A stretch of 64,000 nucleotides of DNA from Mesorhizobium sp. PAMC28654 (GCF_020616515.1 NZ_CP085135.1:4856001-4920000); one strand, 5' to 3'. Shown: positions 33,743 through 43,848, numbered from the stretch's first letter. Translations and numbers: made by a program. The notes: generated by a model from the letters alone, not told the origin.

Positions 33743-36475
33743 TTAAGCAAACGCCCCATGACAGTGCTTGTACTTCTTGCCGGAGCCGCAGGGGCAGGCC
33801 TCGTTACGGCCAACCTTGCCCCATGTCGCCTGATTGTTCGGATCGCGGTCCTCGGGAGCAACGATGGCGGCTGTTTCCGGACGGACAAGAAGGGCGGTGT
33901 TGCCGTCCTCGAAGTCGTTCTCGCCGGTGGTGCCGTCGATATGCATGCCGAACATGTCCGGCGCCTCGGGTGGCGGGGCTTCGGCGGCCTGGCGGACCAG
34001 TTCGACGCGCATCAACTGCGCGGTGACCGCCTGGCGCAGATTGCCCAGCATTGCCTGGAACAGCTCGAACGCCTCGCTCTTGTATTCCTGCAGCGGGTCG
34101 CGCTGGGCGTAGCCGCGGAAGCCGACGACCGAGCGCAGATGGTCGAGATTGACGATGTGCTCGCGCCAAAGATGGTCGAGCGACTGCAATACCACCGAGC
34201 GCTCGACATAGGTCATCACCTCTGGGCCGAAGCGCTCGGAGCGCTCCTTGGCGGCGACCTCGGCGGCCTGTGATATGCGCTCGCGGATATCGTCCTCGGC
34301 GATGCCTTCTTCCTTGACCCAATCCTCGATCGGCAAATCGAGGTTGAGGAACTCGGCCACCTCGGCCTTAAGGCCGGCGGCGTTCCACTGCTCGGCATAG
34401 GCATTTTCGGGGATCGCCTTGGCGACGATCTCGTCGATGACGCCCTCGCGCATCTCGGTGATGGTCTCGGTCAGGCCTTCGCCATCCATCAGTTCGATGC
34501 GCTGCTCGAACACCACCTTGCGCTGGTCGTTCGACACGTCGTCATATTTCAAAAGGTTCTTGCGGATGTCGAAATTGCGCGCCTCGACCTTCATCTGCGC
34601 CTTTTCCAGCGCCTTGTTGATCCAGGGGTGGATGATCGCTTCGTCTTCCTTGAGGCCGAGCTTCTGCAGCATGCCGTCCATGCGCTCGGAGCCGAAGATG
34701 CGCATCAGGTCATCCTGCAACGACAGGAAAAATTTCGAACGGCCGGGGTCGCCCTGGCGGCCGGAGCGGCCGCGAAGCTGGTTGTCGATGCGTCGGCTCT
34801 CGTGGCGCTCGGTGGCCAGCACGTAGAGGCCGCCGGCGGCAAGCGCCTTTTCCTTCAGGCGGGCGATATCCTCGCGGATGGCCTTTTCCATGGCCTCGCG
34901 CTCGGGGCCTTCAGGCATGTCGCCAAGCTCGTCGGCGATGCGCATTTCGGCGTTGCCGCCGAGCTGGATGTCGGTGCCGCGGCCGGCCATGTTGGTGGCG
35001 ATGGTGATGGCGCCGGGCTTGCCGGCCTGGGCGACGATCGCCGCCTCGCGCTCATGGTGGCGGGCGTTCAGCACCTCGAAGTCCTTGAAGCCGTCCTTGC
35101 GCAGGCGCTCGGCCAGCTGCTCGGATTTCTCGATCGAGGTCGTGCCGACCAGCGTCGGCTGGCCCTTGGCGCTGGCTTCGCGGATCTCCTTGACGATCGC
35201 CTTGTATTTCTCCTCGACCGTCCGGTAGACCTCGTCGTCCTCGTCCTTGCGGATGACCGGCAGGTTGGTCGGGATCTCGGTGACGTCGAGATTGTAGATG
35301 TTGCCGAATTCCTCGGCCTCGGTCAGCGCGGTGCCGGTCATGCCGGCCAGCTTCTTGTAGAGGCGGAAATAATTCTGGAAGGTGACGGAGGCGAGCGTCT
35401 GGTTCTCCGGCTGGATCGCCACATGCTCCTTGGCTTCCAGCGCCTGGTGCAGGCCTTCCGAATAGCGGCGGCCGGGCATCATGCGGCCGGTGAACTCGTC
35501 GATGATGACGATCTCGCCGTTGCGCACGATGTAGTCCTTATCCTTCTGGAACAGCCGGTGAGCCTTCAGCGCATTGTTGACGTGGTGGACGATGGCCACG
35601 TTCTCGACGTCATAAAGCGACTCACCCTTGAGCAGGTCGGCGTCGCGCAGAAGGTTCTCCAGCTTCTCCGTGCCGTCCTCGGTGAAGATCGAGGTCTTCT
35701 GCTTCTCATCGATCTCGTAATCTTCCGGCTGCAGCTGGATGATGAAGGTGTCGATGGTGTTGTACATTTCCGAACGGTCCTCAAGCGGACCGGAAATGAT
35801 CAGCGGCGTGCGCGCCTCGTCGACCAGGATGGAGTCGACTTCGTCGACGATCGCGTAGTTGTGACCGCGCTGCACCATCTGGGCGCGTTCGTATTTCATG
35901 TTGTCGCGCAGATAGTCGAAGCCGAGCTCGTTGTTGGTGGCGTAGGTGACATCGGAGGCGTAGGCGATGCTGCGTTCCTCGTCGGACAGGCCGTGCACGA
36001 TGACGCCGACCGAGAGGCCAAGGAACTTGTAGACGCGGCCCATCCATTCGGAGTCGCGCGTGGCGAGATAGTCGTTGACGGTGACGACGTGGACGCCTTT
36101 GCCGGCGAGCGCGTTGAGATAGACAGGCAGGGTCGCGACCAGGGTCTTGCCCTCGCCGGTGCGCATCTCGGCGATACCGCCATTGTGCAGCACCATGCCG
36201 CCAATCAACTGCACATCGAAGGGGCGCATGCCGAGCACGCGGCGCGCGGCTTCGCGCGCGGTGGCGAATGCCGGCACAAGCAAATCGTCCAGAGTGGCGC
36301 CGTTGGCGATGTCCTGGCGGAACTTCGCGGTGCGGCCAACCAGCTCCTCGTCGGAGAGCGCCCGCATTTCGTTTTCCATGGCATTGATCGCCTCGACACG
36401 AGGCCGGGTCGACTTGACCCGACGGTCGTTGGAGGAGCCGAAAACCTTACGGGCGAAACCGCCGAGACTGACCAT
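33743..36475 (-). CDS. secA: Protein translocase ATPase SecA
   Basis: 910 residues, full length. Motif I is MRTGEGKTL, the DEAD-like box is [19 protein letters not shown], and the helicase motifs [10 protein letters not shown] and [13 protein letters not shown] are intact. The C-terminal zinc-binding tail [17 protein letters not shown] provides the SecB- and lipid-binding site with all ligands (CxC...CH). It drives preproteins through SecYEG. It is divergent from the PPIase gene, an arrangement found across Rhizobiales. Confidence 0.98.
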   Translation of the reverse strand: MVSLGGFARKVFGSSNDRRVKSTRPRVEAINAMENEMRALSDEELVGRTAKFRQDIANGATLDDLLVPAFATAREAARRVLGMRPFDVQLIGGMVLHNGGIAEMRTGEGKTLVATLPVYLNALAGKGVHVVTVNDYLATRDSEWMGRVYKFLGLSVGVIVHGLSDEERSIAYASDVTYATNNELGFDYLRDNMKYERAQMVQRGHNYAIVDEVDSILVDEARTPLIISGPLEDRSEMYNTIDTFIIQLQPEDYEIDEKQKTSIFTEDGTEKLENLLRDADLLKGESLYDVENVAIVHHVNNALKAHRLFQKDKDYIVRNGEIVIIDEFTGRMMPGRRYSEGLHQALEAKEHVAIQPENQTLASVTFQNYFRLYKKLAGMTGTALTEAEEFGNIYNLDVTEIPTNLPVIRKDEDDEVYRTVEEKYKAIVKEIREASAKGQPTLVGTTSIEKSEQLAERLRKDGFKDFEVLNARHHEREAAIVAQAGKPGAITIATNMAGRGTDIQLGGNAEMRIADELGDMPEGPEREAMEKAIREDIARLKEKALAAGGLYVLATERHESRRIDNQLRGRSGRQGDPGRSKFFLSLQDDLMRIFGSERMDGMLQKLGLKEDEAIIHPWINKALEKAQMKVEARNFDIRKNLLKYDDVSNDQRKVVFEQRIELMDGEGLTETITEMREGVIDEIVAKAIPENAYAEQWNAAGLKAEVAEFLNLDLPIEDWVKEEGIAEDDIRERISQAAEVAAKERSERFGPEVMTYVERSVVLQSLDHLWREHIVNLDHLRSVVGFRGYAQRDPLQEYKSEAFELFQAMLGNLRQAVTAQLMRVELVRQAAEAPPPEAPDMFGMHIDGTTGENDFEDGNTALLVRPETAAIVAPEDRDPNNQATWGKVGRNEACPCGSGKKYKHCHGAFA

Positions 36476-36741
36476 CCAATGGTCCTTTCGATAGCATTCG
36501 TATCATCAACAAGACGAGTACCGGCCGGCCCCGTCAAATCCGCGTGAACGCACCGCCTGAACGCGGGCAAACACAAACAGCGCCCGGAAAACGGTTCTGG
36601 ACGCAAAGTCGTTGGACAGATAAGAGGGGGCTGAACTGATGTCAACGTCGCGCTCGTCCTGCCGTGTGCGCCAAATTCCGCCACAATCTGGCTGATCTGG
36701 AAACCATTCCTCCTCAACAATCCCCCATCGGAGTCATGTTC

Positions 36742-37659
36742 ATGTCCCTATTGTTCCGCCGCGCGTCGCTTGCCAGCCTTGGTCTGGCATTCGGGCTGTC
36801 GGCTTTTTCGCTGTCGCCGCTTATGGCGCAGGAAGCCGCTCCCGCCCAACCGGACGTCACGGCGCCGGCCGCCGCGCCGGTCGACCCGAACACCGTGGTC
36901 GCCACGATCAACGGCCAGCCGCTCACCGAGGCGGACCTTGTGCTTGCCGAAGGCGAGCTGTCGCAGCAGTTCGCGCAACTGCCGCCCGAGCAGCGCCGCG
37001 CCGCCGCACTTTCGGCGGCCATCGAAATCCGCGTCATGGCGGCCCAGGCTGTCACCACCGGCCTCGACAAGGATCCCGACTTCCAGCGCCGCATGGCGTT
37101 CCTGCAGCAGCGCGCGCTGCATGGCGAGATGGTCGAGAAGGGTGTCGTCGACAAGGTCACCGATGCCGAGGTTCGCGCCCGCTACGACCAGGAAATCGCC
37201 AACACGCCGCCCGCCAACGAGGTGCATGCCCGTCACATCCTCGTGAAGACGAAGGAAGAGGCCGAGGCTATCATCAAGCAACTCGACGGCGGCGCCGATT
37301 TCCAGAAACTCGCCAACGAACACACCAGCGATCCGAGCGGCAAGACCAATGGCGGCGATCTCGGCTGGTTCGGGCCTGGCCAGATGGTCCCGGAATTCGA
37401 CAAGGCGGCCTTCGCGCTCGAGGTCGGCAAATACACCGAGCAGCCGGTGCAGTCGCAGTTCGGCTGGCATGTCATCAAGCTTGAGGACAAGCGCACCAAG
37501 CAGCCGCCGGCGTTTGACGACGTCAAGGACCAGGCCAAGCAGGCGGTTATCCGCGACAAGTATTTCGCGCTGGTCAAGTCGCTGCGCGCCGAAGCCAAGG
37601 TGGAAATTCCCGACGCCAACCTGAAGAAGGCCGTCGATACGCTGGAAAGCGCCAAGTAG
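36742..37659 (+). CDS. Parvulin-type peptidyl-prolyl cis-trans isomerase (PpiC/SurA-like)
   Basis: 305 residues. A signal peptide (about 1-30, ending SPLMAQ) is followed by an N-terminal SurA-like chaperone region (45-140) and one rotamase domain (about 160-265) containing VHARHILVKTKEEAEA, GGDLGWFGPGQMVPEFDKA and FGWHVIKLED. It would assist folding of periplasmic and outer-membrane proteins. The start at 36742 sits eight bases after a GGAG site; an ATG two codons upstream (36736) is too close to it. A strong terminator follows. Confidence 0.92.
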   Translation: MSLLFRRASLASLGLAFGLSAFSLSPLMAQEAAPAQPDVTAPAAAPVDPNTVVATINGQPLTEADLVLAEGELSQQFAQLPPEQRRAAALSAAIEIRVMAAQAVTTGLDKDPDFQRRMAFLQQRALHGEMVEKGVVDKVTDAEVRARYDQEIANTPPANEVHARHILVKTKEEAEAIIKQLDGGADFQKLANEHTSDPSGKTNGGDLGWFGPGQMVPEFDKAAFALEVGKYTEQPVQSQFGWHVIKLEDKRTKQPPAFDDVKDQAKQAVIRDKYFALVKSLRAEAKVEIPDANLKKAVDTLESAK

Positions 37660-37676
37660 GCTGAGCAACTCTGGAA

Positions 37677-37718
37677 GGGCGCGGCGAGCGGCTTGCTTGC
37701 CGCGCCCTTTTGTTTTTC
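37677..37718 (+). terminator. Rho-independent terminator of the PPIase gene
   Basis: GGGCGCGGCGAGC (37677-37689) pairs with GCTTGCCGCGCCC (37695-37707) across a 5-base loop, giving a 13-bp stem that is nearly perfect. It is followed by TTTTGTTTTT. This is the clearest intrinsic terminator in the window. It separates the PPIase gene from the converging TetR gene. Confidence 0.92.
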
Positions 37719-38331
37719 AGCGGCTGCCTGTCCTGCTGGTTTTGCTGGCGATGCCTTGCATCACGTAGCGGACCGTTTCGCGTATCGTGGCCTCGTTCTC
37801 GTCGAGGCGATCGGTCAAAAGACGCGTCCAGGCCCAGGAGGCGATCAGGTCCGCGACAATAGCGGCGTCGATATCCTCAGCGACTTCGCCCCGCGCCTGG
37901 GCGCGCTCGACCATCTGCCCGGTATGGCCGTGCCGGCCCTTTGCGTAGTCTGCCAGCGCCGCGGCGGCCGTCGGGTCCGATTGCGCTTCGGCGACCAGCG
38001 ATCTGAACACGCTGCCCGACGATGTTTCACGCCAGTGCGACAACAGGCTCTTCAGGAAACCGACGAGATCTTCCTCCAGCCATCCGGTGTCGGGAATGTC
38101 GACGCGTTTCTGGCGCTGGTAGACTTCGAGCAGCAACGCGGCCTTGCTTGGCCACCAGCGATAGATGGTCGGCTTTCCGGCGCGGGCGCGCCGCGCCACC
38201 GCCTCGATCGAAAAGCCCGAATAGCCGGCTTCGACCAGCACCGCCTCGGCGGCGTCGAGAATGGCGCCCGCACTGGCGGGATTGCGTCGGGCGCCGATCG
38301 ATTTGCGTCCCCGATCCGCGTCGTCAGCCAT
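37717..38331 (-). CDS. TetR/AcrR-family transcriptional regulator
   Basis: 204 residues. The helix-turn-helix (about 20-66; ILDAAEAVLVEAGYSGFSIEAVARRARAGKPTIYRWW in two parts) is typical of TetR proteins, followed by a TetR_C-type ligand-binding domain. It has no efflux gene next to it. The regulated gene might be argJ, with which it is divergent, or the regulator's own gene. A palindrome-like site GAACCGGACCGTTC is at 38388-38401, between the two genes, and could be its operator. Confidence 0.9.
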   Translation of the reverse strand: MADDADRGRKSIGARRNPASAGAILDAAEAVLVEAGYSGFSIEAVARRARAGKPTIYRWWPSKAALLLEVYQRQKRVDIPDTGWLEEDLVGFLKSLLSHWRETSSGSVFRSLVAEAQSDPTAAAALADYAKGRHGHTGQMVERAQARGEVAEDIDAAIVADLIASWAWTRLLTDRLDENEATIRETVRYVMQGIASKTSRTGSR

Positions 38332-38387
38332 TCCGTGTCCTCGTCAACGAATCTCACCGGCGACAATACACGGACTCCTGGTGAAAC

Positions 38388-38401
38388 GAACCGGACCGTT
38401 C
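38388..38401. promoter_or_regulatory. Candidate TetR operator
   Basis: GAACCG-GA-CCGTTC is an imperfect palindrome, 57-70 bases upstream of the TetR gene start. TetR-family proteins often use such half-sites next to their own gene. No second copy is available for comparison. Confidence 0.3.
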
Positions 38402-38573
38402 TGTAGCTATGTCCTGGGTGGTTCAGCGGAGACGCCGGAACTTTCCCGGCGAATGAGACGCCAGAAGGCGTCATGCCCCGGCCATTGCGGCAGCCGCGAA
38501 AACGCCTTGCGCCGGCGCGTCGTATCGGGCAAACCGACCGTTCCCCTTGCGTTTTTTGCCGCCCGAGGTCTCC

Positions 38574-39815
38574 ATGTCCACATCGATTTCGCCGCTCGCG
38601 CCGAAGAAATATCCCAAAATGCCGGCCATGGAGGGCGTGCGCATCGCCACCGCCGAAGCCGGGATAAAGTACAAGAACCGCACCGATCTGCTTGCCATGG
38701 TCTTTGATGCCGGGACAGCGGTCGCCGGTGTGTTCACCAAGTCGAAATGCCCGTCGGCCCCGGTCGACTTCTGCCGGCAGAACCTTGGCGGCGGCAAGGC
38801 GCGGGTGCTGATCGTCAATTCCGGAAACGCCAACGCCTTCACCGGCAGGAAGGGGCGCGAGTCCACGGCAATGACGGGCGAAGCGGCGGCGAAAGCGGTC
38901 GGCTGCGCGGCGGGCGAGGTCTTTCTTGCGTCCACCGGTGTCATCGGCGAGCCGCTCGATACGAGCAAATTCAGCCATCTGCTGGCCGGGTTGGTCAAGG
39001 ACGGCAAGCCGGACCTGTGGACCGAGGCGGCCAAGGCGATCATGACCACCGACACCTATCCGAAGGTGGCGACCGCCACGGTCAAGCTCGGCGACACGGA
39101 GGTCACCATCAACGGTATCGCCAAGGGCGCCGGCATGATCGCGCCCGACATGGCGACGATGCTTTCCTTCATCGCCACGGACGCGCCGATCGCGGCCTCC
39201 GTGTTGCAGGACCTGTTGTCGCGTGGCACGGCCAAGACCTTCAATGCGGTGACGGTCGACAGTGATACCTCGACCAGCGACACGCTGCTGATCTTTGCCA
39301 CGGGCGCGGCCGCCAAGCGTGGCGCGCCTTCCATCAGCGACCCGAAGGATGCACGCCTCGGCGCGTTCCGCCGCGCGCTCGGCAAGGTGCTGAAATCGCT
39401 GGCGCTGCAGGTGGTGCGCGACGGCGAGGGTGCCCGCAAGCAGGTCGAAGTCACCGTCACCGGCGCGAAGTCGGCCAAGTCGGCCAAGCGCATCGCACTG
39501 TCGATCGCCAATTCGCCACTGGTCAAGACGGCGGTGGCTGGCGAGGACGCCAATTGGGGGCGCGTGGTCATGGCCGTCGGCAAGGCCGGCGAACCGGCTG
39601 ACCGCGACCGGCTGTCGATCTGGTTCGGCGACAACCGGCTGGCGCATGAGGGCGAGCGCGATCCGACCTATTCCGAGGAAGCGACATCGACCTATATGAA
39701 GCGCGATGATATCCGCATCCGCGCCGATGTCGGCATCGGCCGCGGCAAGGCGACGGTGTGGACCTGCGACCTCACCAAGGAATATGTCGCCATCAATGGT
39801 GACTATCGGAGTTGA
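38574..39815 (+). CDS. argJ: Bifunctional glutamate N-acetyltransferase/amino-acid N-acetyltransferase
   Basis: 413 residues. The family self-cleaves between Ala and Thr; here the site is PDMATML with T195 as the new N-terminal nucleophile. The oxyanion-hole residues lie in STGVIGE. It transfers acetyl from N-acetylornithine to glutamate, closing the cyclic arginine pathway, and the whole protein looks complete. The ATG at 38574 ([10 protein letters not shown]) fits the usual N-terminus better than the earlier TTG. It overlaps the next gene by four bases as TTGA. Confidence 0.96.
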   Translation: MSTSISPLAPKKYPKMPAMEGVRIATAEAGIKYKNRTDLLAMVFDAGTAVAGVFTKSKCPSAPVDFCRQNLGGGKARVLIVNSGNANAFTGRKGRESTAMTGEAAAKAVGCAAGEVFLASTGVIGEPLDTSKFSHLLAGLVKDGKPDLWTEAAKAIMTTDTYPKVATATVKLGDTEVTINGIAKGAGMIAPDMATMLSFIATDAPIAASVLQDLLSRGTAKTFNAVTVDSDTSTSDTLLIFATGAAAKRGAPSISDPKDARLGAFRRALGKVLKSLALQVVRDGEGARKQVEVTVTGAKSAKSAKRIALSIANSPLVKTAVAGEDANWGRVVMAVGKAGEPADRDRLSIWFGDNRLAHEGERDPTYSEEATSTYMKRDDIRIRADVGIGRGKATVWTCDLTKEYVAINGDYRS

Positions 39816-40597
39816 CGGCATTGGTTTCCAGACATCCGGCAAGCGTGCTCGCCATCGTGCGGCGCTATGAAGCGGCGGGCTTTCGCGCCTGGCCGGCGGC
39901 AGCTGTCCACTATGACGGAACCTGGGTGGTGCGGCTGACAGCCGGTCATCCAGCCAAGCGGTTGAATTCGGTCAACCCGCTCGACCCCGGTGATATCCAG
40001 CACATTGCCGAGCGCATCGGCCGGGCCAGCCGGCGTTTCGAAGCCTATGGCAGGCCGCTGACCTTCCGCGTCTCGCCGTTGTCGGGTCCTGATCTTTCCA
40101 AGCATCTCGACAGGGAGGGCTGGAGCAGCTTCGCCGAATCGCTGGTCATGCGGTTGCCGCTGGCGGACGCTCAGCTTGATGCCGCCATGGACCAGATTCC
40201 GCTCAAGGACATCAGCCGCTTCATCGGTGCCGCCATCAAGGTCAGCGGCTCGGATGTCTCGTTGCGGCCCGGCCTGTCGGAGATCATCGGCGCCATCCAG
40301 CCGGAAGCCGGGCTGTTCGCCCTGGAGCAAGGTACAGAGCCGCTGGCCACGCTGATCTGCGTGCATGATGGGGATCTCGCCGGATTGTTCGAGATCGCCA
40401 CCGACAGATCGGTGCGCAACCAGGGCCACGGTCGCCACCTGATCCTGTCGGCATTGAAATGGGCGCGGCTGCGTGGTGCGCGGGAAGCCTGGCTGCAGGT
40501 CGAGGCCGATAATGCGCCCGCGCTGGCGCTCTATCGGTCGCTCGGCTTCAATGAAGTCTATCGCTATCACTATCGCCGGCCGCCTGTTCTTGAGTGA
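39812..40597 (+). CDS. GNAT-family N-acetyltransferase
   Basis: 261 residues. The C-terminal domain (about 150-255) has the GNAT acetyl-CoA motif with [18 protein letters not shown] and the late [19 protein letters not shown] segment. The N-terminal half resembles the duplicated N-terminal domain of such proteins. The start is apparently TTG at 39812, overlapping the argJ stop, though TTG at 39821 and GTG at 39845 are also in frame. It is conserved between argJ and mutT in rhizobia; its substrate is unknown. Confidence 0.87.
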   Translation: MTALVSRHPASVLAIVRRYEAAGFRAWPAAAVHYDGTWVVRLTAGHPAKRLNSVNPLDPGDIQHIAERIGRASRRFEAYGRPLTFRVSPLSGPDLSKHLDREGWSSFAESLVMRLPLADAQLDAAMDQIPLKDISRFIGAAIKVSGSDVSLRPGLSEIIGAIQPEAGLFALEQGTEPLATLICVHDGDLAGLFEIATDRSVRNQGHGRHLILSALKWARLRGAREAWLQVEADNAPALALYRSLGFNEVYRYHYRRPPVLE

Positions 40598-40605
40598 GAT
40601 TGGGC

Positions 40606-41028
40606 ATGAGTGATATGAAGATCGCGGGCAAGCGCCTGCTTCTTGTCGCTGCCTGCGCGCTTGTCGATACCGACGGGCGTGTCCTTCTTGCCCAGCGGCC
40701 TGAAGGCAAGCAACTGGCTGGCCTGTGGGAATTCCCCGGCGGCAAGGTCGAGCCCGGCGAGACGCCGGAACAGTGCATCATCCGCGAGTTGCAGGAGGAG
40801 ATCGGCATCGAGACCGAAATCCCGTGTCTGGCGCCGCTCACTTTCGCCAGTCATTCCTACGACGATTTTCATCTGCTGATGCCGCTGTTCGTCTGCCGCC
40901 GTTTTCGCGGCATCGCGCAGCCCAGGGAAGGGCAGGCGTTGAAATGGGTGCGGCCCAAGCAGATGCGCGACTATCCCATGCCGCCGGCCGACGCGCCGCT
41001 GATCCCGTTCCTCATCGATCTTCTCTGA
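40606..41028 (+). CDS. mutT: (Deoxy)nucleoside triphosphate pyrophosphohydrolase, MutT-type
   Basis: 140 residues. The Nudix box is complete from G46 to I68 (pattern GX5EX7REUXEEXGU), and the flanking LAQRPEGKQLAGLWEFPGGK and HLLMPLFVCRRF match MutT. It hydrolyses 8-oxo-dGTP to keep it out of DNA. The start at 40606 is 9 bases beyond the GNAT stop; an in-frame GTG four codons earlier overlaps that gene. It completes the argJ-GNAT-mutT run. Confidence 0.93.
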   Translation: MSDMKIAGKRLLLVAACALVDTDGRVLLAQRPEGKQLAGLWEFPGGKVEPGETPEQCIIRELQEEIGIETEIPCLAPLTFASHSYDDFHLLMPLFVCRRFRGIAQPREGQALKWVRPKQMRDYPMPPADAPLIPFLIDLL

Positions 41029-41151
41029 GATACGCCGATACGCCTGCAGCCGACTAAACCAAATATCCGGCCGCCTTTCGGGTGAGCGTTAATGGAAGAT
41101 TTATCTAGCCGTGAAAAATTGAAGGACCGCCGACTCGCTGGGAGCGACAGC

Positions 41152-41463
41152 ATGAGCCTTGACAGGGATTGGGACTCGATCCGGCCCGACCGCAGTTTTC
41201 GTCCCGCCGACGCCGGCATGGGTATATTGCGCATCACGCTGCTGTTTGGCTCGGCGGCGGTGGCGCTGGCGCTGATCGCGACGCCTTTTCTCGACAGCCA
41301 GACGCGCTCGACGCGTGACGCCTTTGCCAGCGGCATCGACACGATGACGACCGGTTCGATCGGTCACCGCGACATCTACACGCTGCGCAGGAGCGTGCTG
41401 CAGCCGCTGCCCAGTTCCGTTTGCGTGATCCGCGACAACGGCGTCAGCAGCGGCGACTGCTGA
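41152..41463 (+). CDS. Hypothetical single-span membrane protein
   Basis: 103 residues, not recognised. An N-terminal charged segment (SLDRDWDSIRPDRSFRPAD) precedes one hydrophobic helix (about 26-45), and a periplasmic tail ends with two cysteines (SSVCVIRDNG and SGDC). I start at 41152 because a GGGAG site lies ten bases upstream; ATG 41092 would add 20 charged residues. It precedes the Flp pilin gene by 109 bases and might be linked to it, but nothing in the sequence proves that. Confidence 0.6.
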   Translation: MSLDRDWDSIRPDRSFRPADAGMGILRITLLFGSAAVALALIATPFLDSQTRSTRDAFASGIDTMTTGSIGHRDIYTLRRSVLQPLPSSVCVIRDNGVSSGDC

Positions 41464-41520
41464 TATAGCTACCATATTTTTGGGGCATGGGCCCGTTTCA
41501 TAGCCTGTTAAGATTGTCCT

Positions 41521-41536
41521 GTTAACCTTTCTTAAC
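41521..41536 (+). promoter_or_regulatory. Candidate CtrA-like site upstream of the pilin gene
   Basis: TTAA-N6-TTAAC at 41522-41536, next to another TTAA at 41506-41509. The CtrA consensus is TTAA-N7-TTAA, so spacing is one base short. It lies 37 bases before the pilin gene; in Caulobacter the pilin pilA is a CtrA target. Treat as suggestive. Confidence 0.3.
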
Positions 41537-41572
41537 GGGTCAGCGCTATGGTCCCCACAAGAGGGGTCGACG

Positions 41573-41758
41573 ATGATGAAAACACTGCTGCGACGATTTG
41601 TGAAAGACGAAACGGGTGCGACGGTTGTCGAGTACGGCGTGATCGTCACCGTGTTGTCGCTCGTCATTGTCGGTGGCGTCGGTCAGGCAATGAACGCGCT
41701 TCAGTGGCTGTTCAGCGACAATGGCAGCCGGCTCGCAAACGCTTTCGCAGCCCACTGA
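41573..41758 (+). CDS. Flp-family type IVb pilin
   Basis: 61 residues. The short leader ends in a G before ATVVEYG (processing G-ATVVEYG at residues 15-16, with the glutamate five residues into the mature form), followed by a hydrophobic helix of about 25 residues, the full Flp/Fap pilin pattern. It would be assembled by a Tad secretion machine, but no tad or cpa genes are in the window, so it is an orphan pilin here. A start one codon later is equally possible. Confidence 0.9.
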   Translation: MMKTLLRRFVKDETGATVVEYGVIVTVLSLVIVGGVGQAMNALQWLFSDNGSRLANAFAAH

Positions 41759-41773
41759 TCGCGCGGTCCGCGG

Positions 41774-42655
41774 TCAGCGCCCACCAGGGTCTTCCAATAT
41801 CCCAGGGTCTTCCAATATCCTTGCCAGCGATACGGTTGCCGAGCCTGGCTTCAGCGGCTTCTGTTGCGAGGCATCGGGCGCCCAGCCGGACATCCAGACG
41901 ATCGAGAAACTGGCCCTGATGCGCCCGTCGGCGTCCGAAAACCGCTCGGCGTAGATTTCGGCGGCACGGGCAAAGAACTTTCGTGCCCCAGGCCGCCTGC
42001 TGCGATCGACAAGCGTGCTGGTTTCGCCCATCGCCCGAAGATCAGCCATGAGATCAAACAGCGTTTCATAGCGGACCGTCACCGTCTCGACGTCGGCGAC
42101 CGGCAACGCAAAACCAGCGCGTTGCAGGAGCGCGCCGGCGTCGCGCACGTCGGTGAATGGCAGGACGCGCGGGCTGGCGCCGCCATAGAGTTCCGTCTCG
42201 GCGGCCAGCAGGCTCTCGCGCAATTCGGAAAGCGTGCCGGCGCCGGCAAAGGCGCCGAGGAAGAGGCCATCCGGCTTCAGCGCGCGACGGATCTGGATCA
42301 GCATGCCGGGGACGTCGTTCATCGCTTGCAATGACAGAAGCGAGACAGCCAGGTCGAGGCTTTCCGGGGCGAACGGCACGGTCTCCAGCGGCTCGACCAG
42401 CCCCGTCGCATCGCCGAGGAATGCCATGCCGCCTTCAACGCGCGTGATATCCGTCACCTTTCCGCTTTCGGCCAGTACGTCGGCCGCGGCTTGCGTCTGG
42501 CAAAACAGCGCGGCCGCCTTGCCGAACTTGCGCTCGACCGCGCCAAGCCGGTCCGCGAGGTCTTCCGCCGTGCGTTGCATGAGGAAATCCGCGCCGGTAA
42601 CCGGATGTGCCAGCGCACGGCGCTTATGCGCCAGCCAAAGCGAGGTATCGAGCAT
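41774..42655 (-). CDS. SAM-dependent methyltransferase (BioC/NDUFAF5-like)
   Basis: 293 residues. The class I fold has a weak SAM motif, and the post-fold segments PFAPESLDLAVSLLSLQAMNDVPGMLIQIRRALKPDGLFLGAF fit the BioC/NDUFAF5 group. The start at 42655 (MLDTSLWLAHKRRALAHP) matches that group; the open frame continues upstream into the antisense of comF and is not coding there. Its last residues are ILEDPG repeated twice, from an 18-base in-frame duplication at 41784-41819. It is divergent from comF. Confidence 0.88.
   Translation of the reverse strand: MLDTSLWLAHKRRALAHPVTGADFLMQRTAEDLADRLGAVERKFGKAAALFCQTQAAADVLAESGKVTDITRVEGGMAFLGDATGLVEPLETVPFAPESLDLAVSLLSLQAMNDVPGMLIQIRRALKPDGLFLGAFAGAGTLSELRESLLAAETELYGGASPRVLPFTDVRDAGALLQRAGFALPVADVETVTVRYETLFDLMADLRAMGETSTLVDRSRRPGARKFFARAAEIYAERFSDADGRIRASFSIVWMSGWAPDASQQKPLKPGSATVSLARILEDPGILEDPGGR
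41784..41819. repeat. 18-base tandem duplication inside the methyltransferase C-terminus
   Basis: CCAGGGTCTTCCAATATC occurs twice in tandem (41784-41801 and 41802-41819), identical copies. It adds six residues in frame near the stop codon. Confidence 0.9.
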
Positions 42656-42706
42656 GGGCTGCAATGGGCGGGTCCTTGTTTGTCCGCGCTCCGATATAGT
42701 GGTTAA

Positions 42707-43525
42707 GTGGCGCGAAGTTCCAACCACGTGGCCGATCCGATGCCAGAGATCAAGCATATTGAGATCAGGAGCCTCGCCCGGACGGCACTGGGCTGGCCGG
42801 CGCGGATATTGTTTCCACCGGTCTGCGCCGGATGCCGCCGCCACGTCTCGCAGCCTGGCGTGCTGTGCGGTGGCTGCTGGCCGAAACTGCGGCTCTTGGA
42901 GCGGCCATGGTGTCCGGTGATGGGAACGCCGTTCACCCATCATATGGGCGAGGGGTTCCTGTCCGCCGAGGCGATCGCCGACCCGCCACCTTTCGAACGG
43001 GCGCGGGCCGCGGTTGCCTATTCCGGCGTCGCCCGCCAGATGGTGCAAGGGCTGAAGTACCAGGACCGCACGGATCTCGCGCCATGGATGGCGCGCTGGA
43101 TGGTGCGCGCCGGCGCCGAATTGATCGCCGACGCGGATGTGGTCGTGCCGGTGCCGCTGCACTGGCGGCGGTTCAGGCGAAAGTTCAACCAGTCGGCGGA
43201 GCTGGCAAGGGCGGTGTCGCAACTCAGTGGCGTCGCCTTCGTTCCGTCCGCGATGCGGCGTGTGAAACCAACCCGCCAACAGGTGGGGCTGGAAAGAAAG
43301 GACCGCGAGGAGAATGTGCGCGCCGCCTTCCGTGTGCCGAATGAAGCCGAGATCGAGATCGCCGGCCGTCGGGTGCTGCTGATCGACGATGTCTACACAA
43401 CCGGCGCCACCCTTCGCGCCGCCACCAAGGCATTGAAAAAGGGCGGCGCCGGCGCGGTCGACGTCCTTACCTTCGCACGTGTGCTGCCAGGGGACTTTCG
43501 GGCGGATGAGTCCACGACTATATAA
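42707..43525 (+). CDS. comF: ComF-family phosphoribosyltransferase-like protein
   Basis: 272 residues. Two CxxC pairs (C40, C43 and C54, C57) form the N-terminal zinc knuckle, and the C-terminal PRTase domain contains the PRPP-binding loop RVLLIDDVYTTGATL. Family members are needed for DNA uptake in naturally competent bacteria, but they also exist in non-competent ones; no other com genes are seen. The start is GTG at 42707 or ATG at 42740. It heads the run comF-grxC-nitrilase-DUF1178-HExxH protein. Confidence 0.9.
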   Translation: MARSSNHVADPMPEIKHIEIRSLARTALGWPARILFPPVCAGCRRHVSQPGVLCGGCWPKLRLLERPWCPVMGTPFTHHMGEGFLSAEAIADPPPFERARAAVAYSGVARQMVQGLKYQDRTDLAPWMARWMVRAGAELIADADVVVPVPLHWRRFRRKFNQSAELARAVSQLSGVAFVPSAMRRVKPTRQQVGLERKDREENVRAAFRVPNEAEIEIAGRRVLLIDDVYTTGATLRAATKALKKGGAGAVDVLTFARVLPGDFRADESTTI

Positions 43526-43568
43526 GTCGGCAACAGACGTTCATCTGGAAAGACCGCGGAACTTCATC

Positions 43569-43838
43569 ATGGTCGATGTCACGATCTATACGCGCATGAT
43601 GTGCGGCTATTGCGCCGCCGCCAAGCGGCTGCTCGAGCGCAAGGGGGTTGCTTATACCGAGCACGACGCCTCCTTCTCGCCGGAGCTGCGCCAAGAAATG
43701 ATTTCGCGTGCTCATGGCCGCGCGACCTTTCCGCAGATATTCATCGGCGACAAGCATGTCGGCGGCTGCGATGATCTCCATGAGCTGGAAGCAGAAGGCC
43801 GGCTGGACAAGCTGCTCACCAACGGCTCGACAATTTGA
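43569..43838 (+). CDS. grxC: Glutaredoxin 3
   Basis: 89 residues. The active site is MCGYC (C12, C15), and TFPQIFIGDKHVGGCDDLHEL contains the cis-proline and GG motifs that bind glutathione. It reduces protein disulfides with glutathione. In the more usual CPYC the second position is Pro; here it is CGYC, a known variant. The start at 43569 gives the standard N-terminus MVDVTIYTR. It is 43 bases downstream of comF. Confidence 0.95.
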   Translation: MVDVTIYTRMMCGYCAAAKRLLERKGVAYTEHDASFSPELRQEMISRAHGRATFPQIFIGDKHVGGCDDLHELEAEGRLDKLLTNGSTI

Positions 43839-43848
43839 GGATATGAAG

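Noticed and set aside
34628..36547. A 639-codon rightward open frame.
   Set aside because: Antisense to secA; no ribosome site or recognisable domain.
42656..43279. A long N-terminal extension of the methyltransferase frame.
   Set aside because: It is antisense to comF, whose zinc and PRPP motifs are clear.
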